This document shows, piece by piece, positions 1-10,531 of a stretch of 64,000 nucleotides of DNA (positions are counted from its first letter, which is position 1; every line of letters starts with the position of its first letter). The stretch comes from Rosa chinensis (taxonomy: Eukaryota; Streptophyta; Magnoliopsida; Rosales; Rosaceae): contig NC_037092.1 in NCBI RefSeq assembly GCF_002994745.2, positions 9,104,501-9,168,500 on the forward strand, given 5' to 3'. The notes beneath the pieces were generated by a model. It had not been told where the DNA came from. It saw only the letters and a program-made list of their open reading frames with translations, and searched no databases. The translations under genes were made by a program, and so were the position numbers.

Positions 1-1080
1 ATCAACAAGAGCAAGACCCACATTCACACCCACCAACACCTTTGGCAAACAAGACCCTTCTCTCAATTCAAACATTCTCCAAAGTCCCAAACTCTCTCTC
101 TCTCTCTAACTTTCCCTCTCTAGAAATAAATGAGACAGAGAAAACAAGAGTTACTACTAGTTTGACAACGCTGTTGGTCTCAAACAAGAGTGTGGAAGCG
201 TACGGACGCAGACGAAGAATAAGACCTTCTCGTCTTTCATGACAGATCTGCCTTCACCTGATTTTGTGCGGTTTTGCCCCACAACACACAGATTTCACAC
301 AGGAAAATGAAAATGCTGGTGGCATTTGCGGTGATTACCTTTGATCGTCGAGGGCGGATTGGTAATTTCGGGGAGATACTGTTTGCTTTTGTCTGATTCC
401 TCGCACGCGGGTGGCTTTGATTCTCCCATGAATATCATATCAATATCACCCCCCTTTTTGGCACCAACAAGTTTTGAGTATTTGACTTGGTTTAACTCAT
501 TAAGCCAATCATCTTTGAGGTTTTAGGTCTTTAAGTACTAATTAAGCTAATAATTAATGGTTTGTCTATCACTGTCCTCCTAAAATTGGAATAAACGCGT
601 ACGGTGGGCTTCTGTTTTTCTTGAGCCGCCCCGGGGCCCTCAAATGCTTAAACTAATCAAGAGTTCGATTTTGATCTGAATCTAATTACGAGTGGGGTTG
701 GGTTGCATTTGATGTAGCGGTAACAAAATGTTAGAGAGGTCCCGAGTTCGAATGGTTTCCGAGTTTAAAATTGTATTCATCTACGTAATTTAAAATATAA
801 TTGAAATATAAAAAAGAATGGGGTTTAATATATGGTTTTATGAAGAGTTTAATTTGTTTCTAAAATACTATATATTCAATTCACCCGGTCAAAATATCAT
901 TCCAATTTTAGTCATGTTTATGTAGAAATATATTTAACCTTTTTTTTTTTTATTGCTATACAATTGACGCATGAGCCTTACGTTGTGTATTGATCTCAAC
1001 CATGCATGGATGATACCGAACATCAACACCCAGATAGGATCATCCACGCACATCAATGGTTTGCAGCATTTTTCTATACA
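1..1080. other. gene-free left edge
   Basis: No convincing gene. A CT-rich stretch at 90-125 and short open frames without recognisable domains are present. At about 705-770 there is a weak tRNA-like stretch, with GAGTTCGAAT resembling a pol III B box, which could be an old SINE relic. Positions 950-1080 are a diverged copy of sequence found again at 1935-2092. Confidence 0.4.
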
Positions 1081-1089
1081 TATATTCCA

Positions 1090-1519
1090 AGATTATTATC
1101 ACAAATGGTACCTGAACTATACCTCAATCTTATCGATCGTACCTGAACTTTAATTTTGATCACAACCAATACCCGAACTTTTCGATTTCATTTTAAATGG
1201 TACCTATAGCCACCTCCGGTCACTATTCAGACTAAAAACGGCATGGGAGGCAATCATAATGATGATTTTTGATGATTTAAAGGGTTGCAATCATATATAG
1301 TGATGATTTTTTGGTAATAGACTTGCCTTGAACTTTTTTTTTTTTTTTTTTTTTTTTTCAGATTTGGCTTTTTTTTGCCAGAATAGTGACCGAATGTGGC
1401 CTTAGGTACCATTTAAAATGAAATCGAAAAGTTCGGGTACTAGTTGTGATCAAAATTGAAGTTCAGGTACCATCGATAAAATAGAAGATAAGTTCAGGTA
1501 TCATTTGTGATAATAACCC
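1090..1519. mobile_element. MITE with long inverted repeats, MULE-like
   Basis: A 430-bp element whose two ends are inverted copies over about 110 bp: TTATTATCACAAATG near the left end and CATTTGTGATAATAA near the right, each followed inward by matching AGTTCAGGTAC-type blocks. It is flanked by TATATTCCA (1081-1089) and TATATTCAA (1520-1528), a 9-bp target duplication with one mismatch. Nine-base duplications are typical of Mutator-like elements. It has no coding capacity, and a poly-T run lies near the centre. Confidence 0.75.
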
Positions 1520-1528
1520 TATATTCAA

Positions 1529-2207
1529 TTTTGGTTCAGGTTCTCGGTTGGTGCAATATTTGTTAAGATATTCTATTTAGAATTAAATTCAATGAATTGC
1601 ATCGCGACATTTATTGACCTTTTTTTTTCTCGTATTTATAGATCTTGTCGTGAAACTGAGGATCAACAAAAATTTCATTATTCCTCTCGTGTCAAGTAAG
1701 AGCCATTATCATTCATTTCTCTTCTTTGTGTTTATATTGCCCTTATAATGACCTTTCATAACTATAAGGTCAATAAGTGATGAATACTAAACTTCCTCAA
1801 GATCGCCAAAAGATTGAAATGGAGAGGATATCTATACATAGTAATATGGTTCAGGTTCTTGGTCGATTCTCAATCGGTGCGATATTTGTTAAGATATTTT
1901 ATTCATGTAGAAATATATTTAACCTTTTTAAATTGCTATACATATATAGAAAATTCTATATATCTACTTTTGACGTGTGTGCCTCACGTACATTGTGTAC
2001 TGATCTCAACCATGTATGAATGATAGCGAATATCAACGTATGGATAGGATCATCCACGCACATCAACGGTATACAACATTCTTCTACACATTTAAAAAAT
2101 GGTCCAGGTTCTCGGTTGGTTCTTAATTAGTGCGATATTTGTTAAGAAATTATATTTAGAATTATATCGAACCAATTTCATCACGACATTTATTAACCAA
2201 TCTTTTT

Positions 2208-2244
<37 letters not shown>

Positions 2245-2450
2245 GATCCCATCGTGAAGTTGATCAACAAAAAGTTTCATTTTTCCTCTCATGTCAAGAA
2301 AGAGCCATTATCATTAATTTCTCTTCTTTGTGTTTAGATTGCCCTTATAATGACCTTTCATAACTATAAGGTTGCTAAGTGATGAATATTAAACTACCTC
2401 AAGATCGCCAAAAAATTGAAATAGAGAGAATATATATACACAATAGAATC
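1529..2450. repeat. imperfect tandem duplication, about 600-bp unit
   Basis: The block 1640-1842 (GATCAACAAAAA, GTCAAG.AAGAGCCATTATC, TTGCCCTTATAATGACC, CCTCAAGATCGCCAAAA) recurs at 2244-2443 in the same order and orientation. The preceding sequence around GCGATATTTGTTAAGA recurs at 1550, 1880 and 2130. No gene is recognisable, so this is most likely repeated transposon or intergenic DNA. Confidence 0.7.
2213..2246. repeat. (CA)n(TA)n microsatellite
   Basis: A run of about nine CA units passes directly into about eight TA units, inside the second copy of the 600-bp duplication and absent from the first copy. Confidence 0.9.
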
Positions 2451-3026
2451 CTCTTTGCAGGCTTTCTCTTGCACCTTACCAGATGCTGTTTTACTTTTAC
2501 GATTTTATTTTGGTTAGTTTATTTCTTTTTCTTTTTTAATTACACTCCCTTAAATTCTTTTTTCTTTTCTTTTCAATGTCATATAATATTTTCTTTCCTC
2601 ACTAAATTTTAAATACAAAACAATTTAGATGATTGGTAGATAATTAGGTATCATCTTGTAAATGCATCTTTGGGCTTTCTACATCTTGGGCTATATGTAA
2701 TTACGTATAACTAGTCTTGGGCTTCCCCTTTGTTAGGTTTGTTCAATTGTATTGTTTGACTGGGCCTGGCCTTTTCTGGGTGGGTCAGAATGTGCAACTT
2801 CCTTAACTGGTTCAATTGGTTACCAAAAACTCAATATGCAATAATTAGGATACAATTAACCAGCCCAATATTTCATTGTCTCTCCTTAGTGGGCAATATG
2901 CGAAATTTAAAGTGCCAACCTTAAGAAATTCGAGCCTAAGGAGAAAGTGATCTGAATGACGAATGAGAAGAAGGTAAGATATATGTTGGTCAAAACCATT
3001 TAAGACCAGATTTGTGTTTTTTCTCC
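2451..3026. other. intergenic, upstream of MADS-related gene
   Basis: AT-rich sequence without a recognisable gene or repeat. It is the 5' flank of the coiled-coil gene that starts at 3159. Confidence 0.5.
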
Positions 3027-3034
3027 TATATAAA
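3027..3034 (+). promoter_or_regulatory. TATA box
   Basis: TATATAAA lies about 125 bp upstream of the ATG at 3159, a normal distance for a plant core promoter plus a short leader. It suggests the MADS-less gene downstream keeps its own promoter. Confidence 0.5.
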
Positions 3035-3158
3035 CTCATCAAATAACGAAAGGAATAGCAAACCAGCAAGCCTCCATTGCAAAGCCAAGTCGCCAACACA
3101 AAACAAGAGTCTCATTTTTCTCTCCTTTGATTTAGGGTTAAACTATCAGATTCTAAAG

Positions 3159-3488
3159 ATGAAGGACACAAAGACGACGAGAGTGGCCGAACTCCGACAG
3201 CAACTCAAGGAGGTCGAAAGACGAGTGCGGCAGGAGGAAGAAAGAAGCAAGGAGCTTCAAAAGCGCGAAGAGGCGCGGAGAGACCAGCCGAAAGGCTGGT
3301 GGGAGGCCAACGTCCAAGAGCTCGATGAGAAAGAGCTTAATGAACTACATGCCAAGTTTGCGGAGCTGCACACATCTCTCCTAAACAATCTAAAGGAGAG
3401 AAACTCATCTGGTGAGGCAGGGAGTAGTACTTCTGCTGAACAATTAATCCAATCCTTCTCCCCAAAAACCAATGTAAAGGGTTTCTAG
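3159..3488 (+). CDS. type I MADS-related protein lacking the MADS domain
   Basis: A single-exon frame of 109 residues from the first ATG after the TATA box (MKDTKTTRVAELRQQLKEVE). An upstream in-frame ATG at 3012 lies before the TATA box and is unlikely to be used. Residues about 5-45 are a charged coiled coil rich in Glu, Arg and Gln. They are followed by KGWWEANVQELDEKELNEL, which resembles the segment after the coiled coil in AGL62-like (M-alpha) MADS proteins, where a G-W-W/Y motif precedes an E-L-E-rich helix. The tail is Ser-rich. No DNA-binding MADS domain is present or encoded upstream. It could be a truncated paralogue acting as a dimer partner or a decaying copy; the frame is intact. 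The complete MADS gene 1.2 kb downstream has the same orientation but a different C-terminal part. Confidence 0.6.
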   Translation: MKDTKTTRVAELRQQLKEVERRVRQEEERSKELQKREEARRDQPKGWWEANVQELDEKELNELHAKFAELHTSLLNNLKERNSSGEAGSSTSAEQLIQSFSPKTNVKGF

Positions 3489-4586
3489 AGAGGGTGAAGG
3501 CTTGTAATTATTGTTGTTTTTTCTACGTAAAAGTTAATTATAAGTTCCATTTTCTTCTCTTTTAGTATTTCTTTTTTCTATGAGTATTTTCTTCTCTTGG
3601 TGTTGGTAACGTATACGCATACCTTGTCTAGCTATACGTTTTCTATGAAAATCGATTTCAACACGTGCTTGCTTTTCATTTGATTAATTCATTTTTCTTC
3701 TCAATCACTATGTCAAAGAATTATACTCGACATGTATCAACAGTCTTCAAGTTGTGCCTACGTACTGGTGTATAAAGGAAGATAGGAATAGCAATAGAAA
3801 CTAAATTAATGTGGGAAACATCATTTTTGTTTTTGGTGAAACCATATTGAATAACAATATATATGTAATACCTCTCTCTCATTTTCCACGCATCTAAAAT
3901 AAAACGAAATGAAGAGTTGCACCAAGTTGGGCGACAAAAACCTATAGAAGTGTGCATGAGTGTAAAAATTGAAAAATACCCTAATTTAGGAAATAAATAA
4001 AAGCAAACGAACAATTAAGGAAAAAAATTTAATCTACTATTTGCCATTTGAGGGCATGCATTGTCACAGTTCAAGTGGGGTCATTAATTGATACAAATGA
4101 TTTACATCATATTATAGCCATCATTTAAAACTTTTCCAAAAAAAAAAAAAACACACACACACACACAATGCTTCAAGTATTACTTTACCAGAAATCCAGA
4201 ATCTCTTCCTACCCTTGATCCCTCACATACAATTAATCCATTGGTGAAGACGTGAAGTATTTCAATCCTACAGCCATGTCAAACAGCAAAGCTAACAATC
4301 CACCAAAACAACAAGCATTGGTAGCTACAAAAGAACGTTAAAGCTAAAAAAGGCAATCCAACCAAGTTTAACACTTTAGCTTATAATTCAATGTACCCTT
4401 TCAAAAATCTGGAATTCTCAATTGGAAATAAATGATGCCAACCCAAAAGTGTTCAACTTTAATTGAATTTGGAAGCATATAGACAAAGATGGAAACAAAA
4501 TTTAAAACTTCCCATACCAGCCAATCACACATGGAATTAATTCAGGGCCACAAACCCTATATTAGAAACAATGAATTGAACCTTCT
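3489..4586. other. intergenic between the two MADS-related genes
   Basis: 3' flank of the upstream gene and promoter region of the MADS gene. It contains an (AC)n run at about 4151-4168 and nothing else recognisable. Confidence 0.5.
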
Positions 4587-4593
4587 TATATAG
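4587..4593 (+). promoter_or_regulatory. TATA box of MADS gene
   Basis: TATATAG sits 66 bp upstream of the start codon at 4653, giving a short leader. No other element was identified with confidence. Confidence 0.5.
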
Positions 4594-4652
4594 CTACAAA
4601 ACTCAATCCAATTCTCATAGTTTCCTAGAATCTGTTTCTTTTTCAATCAAAA

Positions 4653-5204
4653 ATGGGGAGGAGAAAAATTGAGATGAAGAAGGTGATGGACAGCAGCTCC
4701 AGGCAGGTAACTTTCTCCAAGCGCAGAACCGGACTTTTTAAGAAAGCTCATGAGATTGCTACCCTCTGTGGTGCTGAGGTGGCCATCGTTGTTTTCTCTC
4801 CAGGAGGCAAGCCCTTCTCATTTGGTAACCCAAATGTGGACTCAGTAGCAGACAGGTTTCTAAATCAGGAGGAAGAGGACAACACTGATGATCGTGGTGT
4901 TCGTCGTTCTGGAAAAGTAGTGGAGAGGCTAAACCAACAGCTCGCCGATGTTGTGAAGAATTTGGAGGCTGAGAAGAAAAGGGGTGAGGTGATTGCTAAG
5001 GCACTAGTGAAAGCAGAAACGAAATGGGGGCTTACAATCCAGGAGAGGAGCCACGGTGAGCTTGTAAAAGTGAAGCAGTCGCTTGAGGAGTTGCACGAGA
5101 GTGTGAAGGCAAGAGAGAGTGACATGGAGGCATCGTCTTCTTTGCTGCTCCTGGCAAACAAGCCGGCGAAAGAGACTAAGAAGACTGTTGCTAAAAGTGG
5201 CTGA
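4653..5204 (+). CDS. type I (M-alpha, AGL62-like) MADS-box transcription factor
   Basis: Single-exon frame of 183 residues, as expected for type I MADS genes, which usually lack introns. Residues 1-60 are a MADS domain: MGRRKIEMKKV, then RQVTFSKRRTGLFKKAHEIA, CGAEVAIVVFSPGGKPFSFG and the following helix with S-V-A-D-R-F. A Glu/Asp-rich linker (residues about 70-80) leads into a predicted coiled coil (about 85-155) and a Lys-rich tail. There is no K-box of the MIKC type. AGL62 relatives act in the nucleus during female gametophyte and endosperm development, usually as heterodimers with M-gamma proteins; that role is inferred from family only. The start is the first ATG after the TATA box and begins the canonical MGR(R/K)KIE. 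Confidence 0.9.
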   Translation: MGRRKIEMKKVMDSSSRQVTFSKRRTGLFKKAHEIATLCGAEVAIVVFSPGGKPFSFGNPNVDSVADRFLNQEEEDNTDDRGVRRSGKVVERLNQQLADVVKNLEAEKKRGEVIAKALVKAETKWGLTIQERSHGELVKVKQSLEELHESVKARESDMEASSSLLLLANKPAKETKKTVAKSG

Positions 5205-5711
5205 GGGGGTTTTACTTAATTTGTAGTAACACCATGGTTTAGATTTTCTTGTTTCTGAATTAGAATTTTGCTGTCAAATCCAGAAAAAGAAATAGAAATT
5301 ATCCTTATTACGAGTGTAATGGGTCGAAAGATAAAAAAATATGGTTGTTGCTAGAAATGTCTTATGTGTGCTTAACCATTTAGATTTGTCAATTTTTTTG
5401 CCAAATGCATTGAAGATTAAGAAAATGTTTAGATTCTCCAATCCAAAAACTTAAGATCGATAACCCCTTAATTTCTTCGAAAAATTAAGTTACTTCTATG
5501 TTAATAACTCAATAGTTCTTTTGAATCCATGTCTTCAGTGACCCTATAATTGTATCGTATGAGAGTTATTATTAGTGCAATTCGGCTCTTAAGAAGCATG
5601 ATATGCTTCGGAAAAGAGAGAGTCGACAATATAACGTGTTCGATTTCAAAAGATGATGGTTGGTAGACCCGTATATGCTCCAAATTATGATATTTATTAT
5701 TCTTGTCAGCA
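5205..5711. other. intergenic
   Basis: 3' flank of the MADS gene. No gene or repeat recognised before the target duplication of the fold-back element. Confidence 0.5.
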
Positions 5712-5720
5712 TATTTATAA

Positions 5721-6675
5721 GGATTAATTTCAGTTTACCCCCCTGCGGTTTGGGGGTGAAATCATTTCACCCCCTAAACTTTCAATTTTAAATTTTTACC
5801 CCCTAAACTTTTCAATTTCAATCAGCCGTGTCTAATTTTTACTGTTCCGTCCAAATTGGACGTTTGAGGGTTAAAATGGTCATTTCAACATAAAAAAAAA
5901 TAAAAAAATTCTGTTTTTTTTTTTTTTTTTTTTTTCTGCTTTTTAGTTTTTTTTTTTTTTTTTTTGTCTCCAACCTATATACCACAAGTTATAATAGGTT
6001 TATAAAAACAAAAAAAATACTCTAGGTAGTTGAAATCCGCTCGCTGGTCTACGATATTTGTGACATATCTCCGATAAAGTGAAGAATTTAGGATATATCC
6101 CAAATAAAGTGAAGAAATATTTGTAAAAAATAATTTTACACTTTATCAGTAAATAAATATCTGTATATTCCCAATAAAGTGAAGAAATATCTATGTAAAA
6201 TCATTTTTGGTCTGCGATATTTGTGATATATATCCAATATTTATCTGTAAATAAATATCTGTAAAAAATGATTTTACACAAATATTTCTTCACTTTATTG
6301 GGGATATACAGATATTTACAGATAAAGTGTAAAATCATTTTTTACAGATATTTCTTCACTTTATTGGGGATATATCCTAAAATTCTTCAATTTATTGGAC
6401 ATATATCACAAATATCGTAGACCAAAAATGATTTTACACAGATATTTCTTCACTTTATTGGGAATATACAGATATTTATTTACAGATAAAGTGTAAAATT
6501 ATTTTTTACAAATATTTCTTCACTTTATTTGGGATATATCCTAAATTCTTCACTTTATCGGAGATATGTCACAAATATCGTAGACCAGCGAGCGGCTTTC
6601 AACTACCTAGAGTATTTTTTTTGTTTTTATAAACCTATTATAACTTGTGGTATATAGGTTGGAGACAAAATTATT

Positions 6676-6706
<31 letters not shown>

Positions 6707-6935
6707 CTAAAAAAGCAGAAAAAAAAAAAAAAAGAATTTTTTTTATTTTTTTATGTTGAAATGACCATTTTAACCCTCAAAAGTCAAACTTAACGTCCAA
6801 TTTGGACGGAACAGTAAAAATTGGACACGGCTGATTGAAATTGAAAAGTTTAGGGGGTAAAAATTCAAAATTGAAAGTTTAGAGGGTGAAATGATTTCAC
6901 CCCCAAAACTCAGGGGGGTAAACTGAAATTAATCC
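5721..6935. mobile_element. 1.2-kb fold-back transposon, MULE-like
   Basis: Nearly the whole 1215 bp is one inverted repeat. It starts GGATTAATTTCAG and ends CTGAAATTAATCC, with matching inner blocks such as CCGTCCAAATTGGACG versus CGTCCAATTTGGACGG, and CTACCTAGAGTA at 6603 mirrored by TACTCTAGGTAG at 6019. A perfect 9-bp target duplication TATTTATAA flanks it (5712-5720 and 6936-6944), typical of Mutator-like elements. Subterminal CCCCCTAAACTTT-type repeats and an inner sub-repeat built on CTTCACTTTAT and GATATTT are seen on both arms. There is no protein-coding capacity. A transcript would fold into a hairpin with arms of several hundred bases. Confidence 0.9.
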
Positions 6936-7279
6936 TATTTATAATTATGACTCAATCCATTAATGATATTTACCTACGTATAACTCATAAGTAATTCCTT
7001 CCTCAAAATGCGGTACCCTTCCTAAGAAAATGTGATATCCTTTCTAAGAGGGTCTCACACGGACAATTCTTAGGTTCATCCCTTGGATGAATGAACATAT
7101 TCATCATCTCTTGCGATTAACGCATAATAAATTTATAATTTTCTAATCCAACCATTCATGTTGTATAACGTAATACAAAGATTAGTTCTATAAAAAAATC
7201 AATCAAATTGATAAGCTTTTAGTTATTTTTTTTCTATGAAATACATGGACGGTTCATCATAATAGTAGTAAGCGTTTTT

Positions 7280-7430
7280 TTTTTTTTTTTTTTTGACTTT
7301 GTCAAGGGGAACCCAAAGGCTTCCTAGGCCCAAGATAAACCCCTTCGGCGCATGTGAAATGCTCCAACTGTGCATTGCAGCACAGTGCCTGACCACTTTG
7401 ATAGCTTCGGGGTTCGAACCTAGGTTGGGG
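7280..7430 (-). mobile_element. SINE, reverse orientation
   Basis: A poly-T run on the + strand (a poly-A tail when read on the minus strand) is followed by about 130 bp of unique sequence. It is bounded by a 14-bp direct repeat TAGTAAGCGTTTTT at 7266-7279 and 7431-7444. On the minus strand GGTTCGAACCCC matches a tRNA B box near the 5' end. I see no A box before it, so the head may be truncated. Poly-A plus a long target duplication marks a LINE-mobilised retroposon. Confidence 0.8.
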
Positions 7431-7444
7431 TAGTAAGCGTTTTT

Positions 7445-8917
7445 AGAACCATCCATTTGTTTGATTCAATTAGATAATTAAACGATGTCGGATTCGATTG
7501 ATTTTTCACAAAGATGATCTTTAAAGGCTAATTTAAGATATAAACCGTTGGATTATAAATTTATTAAGTAAAAGTATGTTAATCGACAATGGGGGTGAAT
7601 TGCATTATTACCCCATTATTAGGTATTATTTGCAATATTATAGGTCCTTGGTTTTGAGGACATAGCAAGGTGGTACTTGATTTTGGCTTCGAGTTATTTT
7701 GGCCAACAGCGCGCGACCCACAACTTTCGCTTTGAGCATGAATTTCTTGTCAAAATCACATACTTTTGTTGTTTGTATCACACGAACATACCACATAATT
7801 TCAATGAGTTAGCAAACCATAAATCCTAATATATAACATGGTTTCGGATTATGGTACACGTGGTAGTCCGAGTTGATGTCATTGGTCCACATAACTTGTA
7901 CTTATTTCTGGTTGGTTCTCTTAATTTAATTTTTTCTTTCACCCTCTGCAAGGTCTTCACCAAATTCATGTAATATGATTAGTCCGGACCACCACATAGC
8001 AATGTTACGTGATAATCCGAAACCACAGCATAATTAAATATAAACTTACATGTGAAAATAATAGATTGTATTATTTTAATTTGTAAATACAAAAAAGTCA
8101 TTACACATTTGTGTTTGATTTCATGTTAGATCCACTTTGTGTTTAGAAACTCCAAATGAGCTTTATATGAAAACGGTTCAAAGGCCCAAAATTTAAAGTG
8201 GCCCATATATATGAGAAAAGGATCAACCATTTCTTTAAAATCTCATCTCTTCCTAGCCTGTCACTGATTTTGTTCTATGCACTGGGAGACCAAAGCAAAG
8301 GCGCGGGTGGAGACCTAGCTAGAAAGTAAGAGTTAAGTAGATGCAAAAGACTTGGCTTTGTAGGCAATATTGGCAGCCATAGAATACTTTACCTTTCTTC
8401 TGCAGATGGTTGGCGACCAACTCATACATAGTTGTATGCATGGACCTCTCTTTTGGAGTATGCCTGTGACTATGTCATGCATGACCTTGACATAATGACA
8501 TGCAACGCGCACAAGCACACTAAATTAATTTCCTGCCTTCTTCCGCAAGCTATAGCTTCCTTTGAATTAATCGGGTATCTAAACAATAACATTATCAGTT
8601 TCTTGGCAAACCAGCTCACCTGTTCCACTATATATATCAAACACCATGACCGCAAAATTCCCTTTGCCTTTTCACTTTCGGTAAAAGATAGATCCCAGAG
8701 AATAATGAGAAAATATATATTGATTCGAACCCATGCCAATCAGTAACAGCCTGGTTTCATGAACTGAATGGATCTATACTTCGATGCATATATTTAATCA
8801 AAACTGAACGTCAGTTGAGTACGTGCCATATTCTATCTGCTTTTCCTTTATTTATTTATTTATTTTAATCTTTTTCAAGTCTATCAAATCTTTTTAATTT
8901 GTTCAAAGAATTGACAT
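7445..8917. other. intergenic with weak inverted repeat
   Basis: No gene recognised. GGTTTCGGATTAT (about 7841) and its complement ATAATCCGAAACC (about 8013), with further matching bases inside (GTGGTAGTCCG / CGGACCACCAC), form a roughly 190-bp imperfect inverted repeat that may be a decayed MITE. Around 7720-7835 the sequence resembles 10575-10675 on the far side of the solo LTR. Confidence 0.4.
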
Positions 8918-8922
8918 GGAGG

Positions 8923-10526
8923 TGTTTGGACCCAAAATGAACATTTTGGTCTGACAAGGCACGTTTTGGAGAAATTGAGCCAATGTCAGTGGCTCAAGCT
9001 ATATATTGTCGACAAGCTTGAAATATATATTTAGAGGCTAAATAAAGCCTACTATGGAAGCATGGAAGCATGAAAAGTCAACTTTAGCACATTTTCCTAC
9101 TTCGGCTAGGAGAAACCGAGCTAAACAAGGAAGGAGGGGCGGCAGACTAACCAAATGAAATCGAAATGAGCTAAAACTTTCCAGATTAATACTAGACATC
9201 ACAGGGATCATTTATTATGAAGAGTGCCAGAGCTAGTTTTGAGTGGAAGGCCTTCAAACAATCAGTCCAATTTTCTACAGTAGCAAAACTGGAAAACTGG
9301 ACCTGTAAGAGGTCCAGCAGCATTTTCCGCCCAACCGCATGGAATAAAGCTCTGAAAATTTGTCAGGATGATCTACACTCATAGTGGAACATTTTTTATG
9401 AAGAAGTCGAAGGCTCATTCTGAAGTCTTGTTGGAGAAATAATTGAAGGAATAAAGGGGCAGAAACTGACCTAAAACCAGCTCAATATTCACATGTTCAT
9501 GTTTCCTACCCACATGAAGAAAGCTAGATGCTTTTCTTTTTTTCCTTGGATATATTTTTCTACTACAATCTCTTTAATAGATCATCATCACTTCCATATT
9601 TCTGCACCTTCATGCTTTGCTTTCATTTCATCATTTCTCTATCTTTTCCATATTTTACAAATCACTTTCATACTCCACTTTCATTATTTTTCTTCCACTC
9701 ATCATTTCACTCTTCTTTTTCTTCCCTATATAAACACCTTCTCCTCTCATTCTAAAACACACATTCACAACATCAAAACATCTCTAAGATGATCTAAGTT
9801 CTCTCTAGAGCAACCTCTCTAAGAGCAACTCCTCTCCTTCTCTTTCTCTTACCGGTGATCACACTCCTACTCCTAGTCTTCTCAGAAGCCGACTTTCAGT
9901 GCCACCAAACCCTCTGTCAACGTACTTCGGTCCTAGTCTCCTCGAGAGCCGATTGTAGTACCACGACCAAACACCAACACATACACATTCACAACATCAC
10001 AACATCTCTAAGATGATCTAAGTTATCTCTAGAGCAACCTCTCTAAGAGCAACTCCTCTCCTTCTCTTTCTCTTACGGGTGATCACACTCCTAGTCCTAG
10101 TCTTCTCAGAAGCCGACTTTCAGTGCCACCAAATCCTCTGTCAACGTACTTCGGTCCTAGTTTCCTCGGGAGCCGACGGTAGTGCCGCGACCACAACGGT
10201 TACAGAACCAGCCAAGCAAGGGTAACGCCCTAGCAACCCAGCCAAGCTAAAGTCACGCTTTAGCAAGATCTCAACACTTCCCGGTGATTTCGCTCTGCTC
10301 AATCTACAATATTGAGTATCGATTGTGTGAACAAGAAGAAACTACAACAAAGTCTTTACCACAAGGCACAAAGAATCCCACGACGAGGTTGATGCTCTCC
10401 TCGTCTACAATCGCTTGAAAGAAGTCAGGTCAAGGGACACCCCCGACGACCGCACCCGAACGGTGCTGGCACGCCCGCGCAAGAAAAGAGACTGTTGACC
10501 AGCTGCAACAAAACTGGAGCCAAACA
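8923..10526 (+). mobile_element. solo LTR, probably Ty3/gypsy
   Basis: A 1604-bp unit begins TGTTTGGA and ends GCCAAACA, so the terminal seven bases are perfect inverted repeats with the canonical TG...CA ends. A 5-bp target duplication GGAGG flanks it (8918-8922, 10527-10531). A TATA box (TATATAAA at about 9727) and a CT-rich leader lie inside, as expected for U3/R. No internal pol or gag is attached on either side, so this is a solo LTR left by recombination. Length and composition suggest a large-LTR gypsy family; the family assignment is inferred. Open frames at 9493-9792 are chance frames in the pyrimidine-rich part. Confidence 0.85.
9759..10206 (+). repeat. 224-bp tandem duplication inside the LTR
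   Basis: ACACATTCACAACATC starts at 9759 and again at 9983. Both units continue through TCTCTAAGATGATCTAAG, AGAGCAACTCCTCTCC and GAAGCCGACTTTCAGTGCC with few differences. The duplication lies just downstream of the LTR TATA box, so it doubles the R/U5 leader. Confidence 0.85.
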
Positions 10527-10531
10527 GGAGG

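Noticed and set aside
42..242. 66-residue frame at the left edge
   Set aside because: Low-complexity Ser/Leu from a CT tract, no domain, no splice or promoter context.
9493..9792. Phe/Ser-rich frame of 99 residues
   Set aside because: Lies in the pyrimidine-rich U3/R part of the solo LTR and crosses its TATA box.
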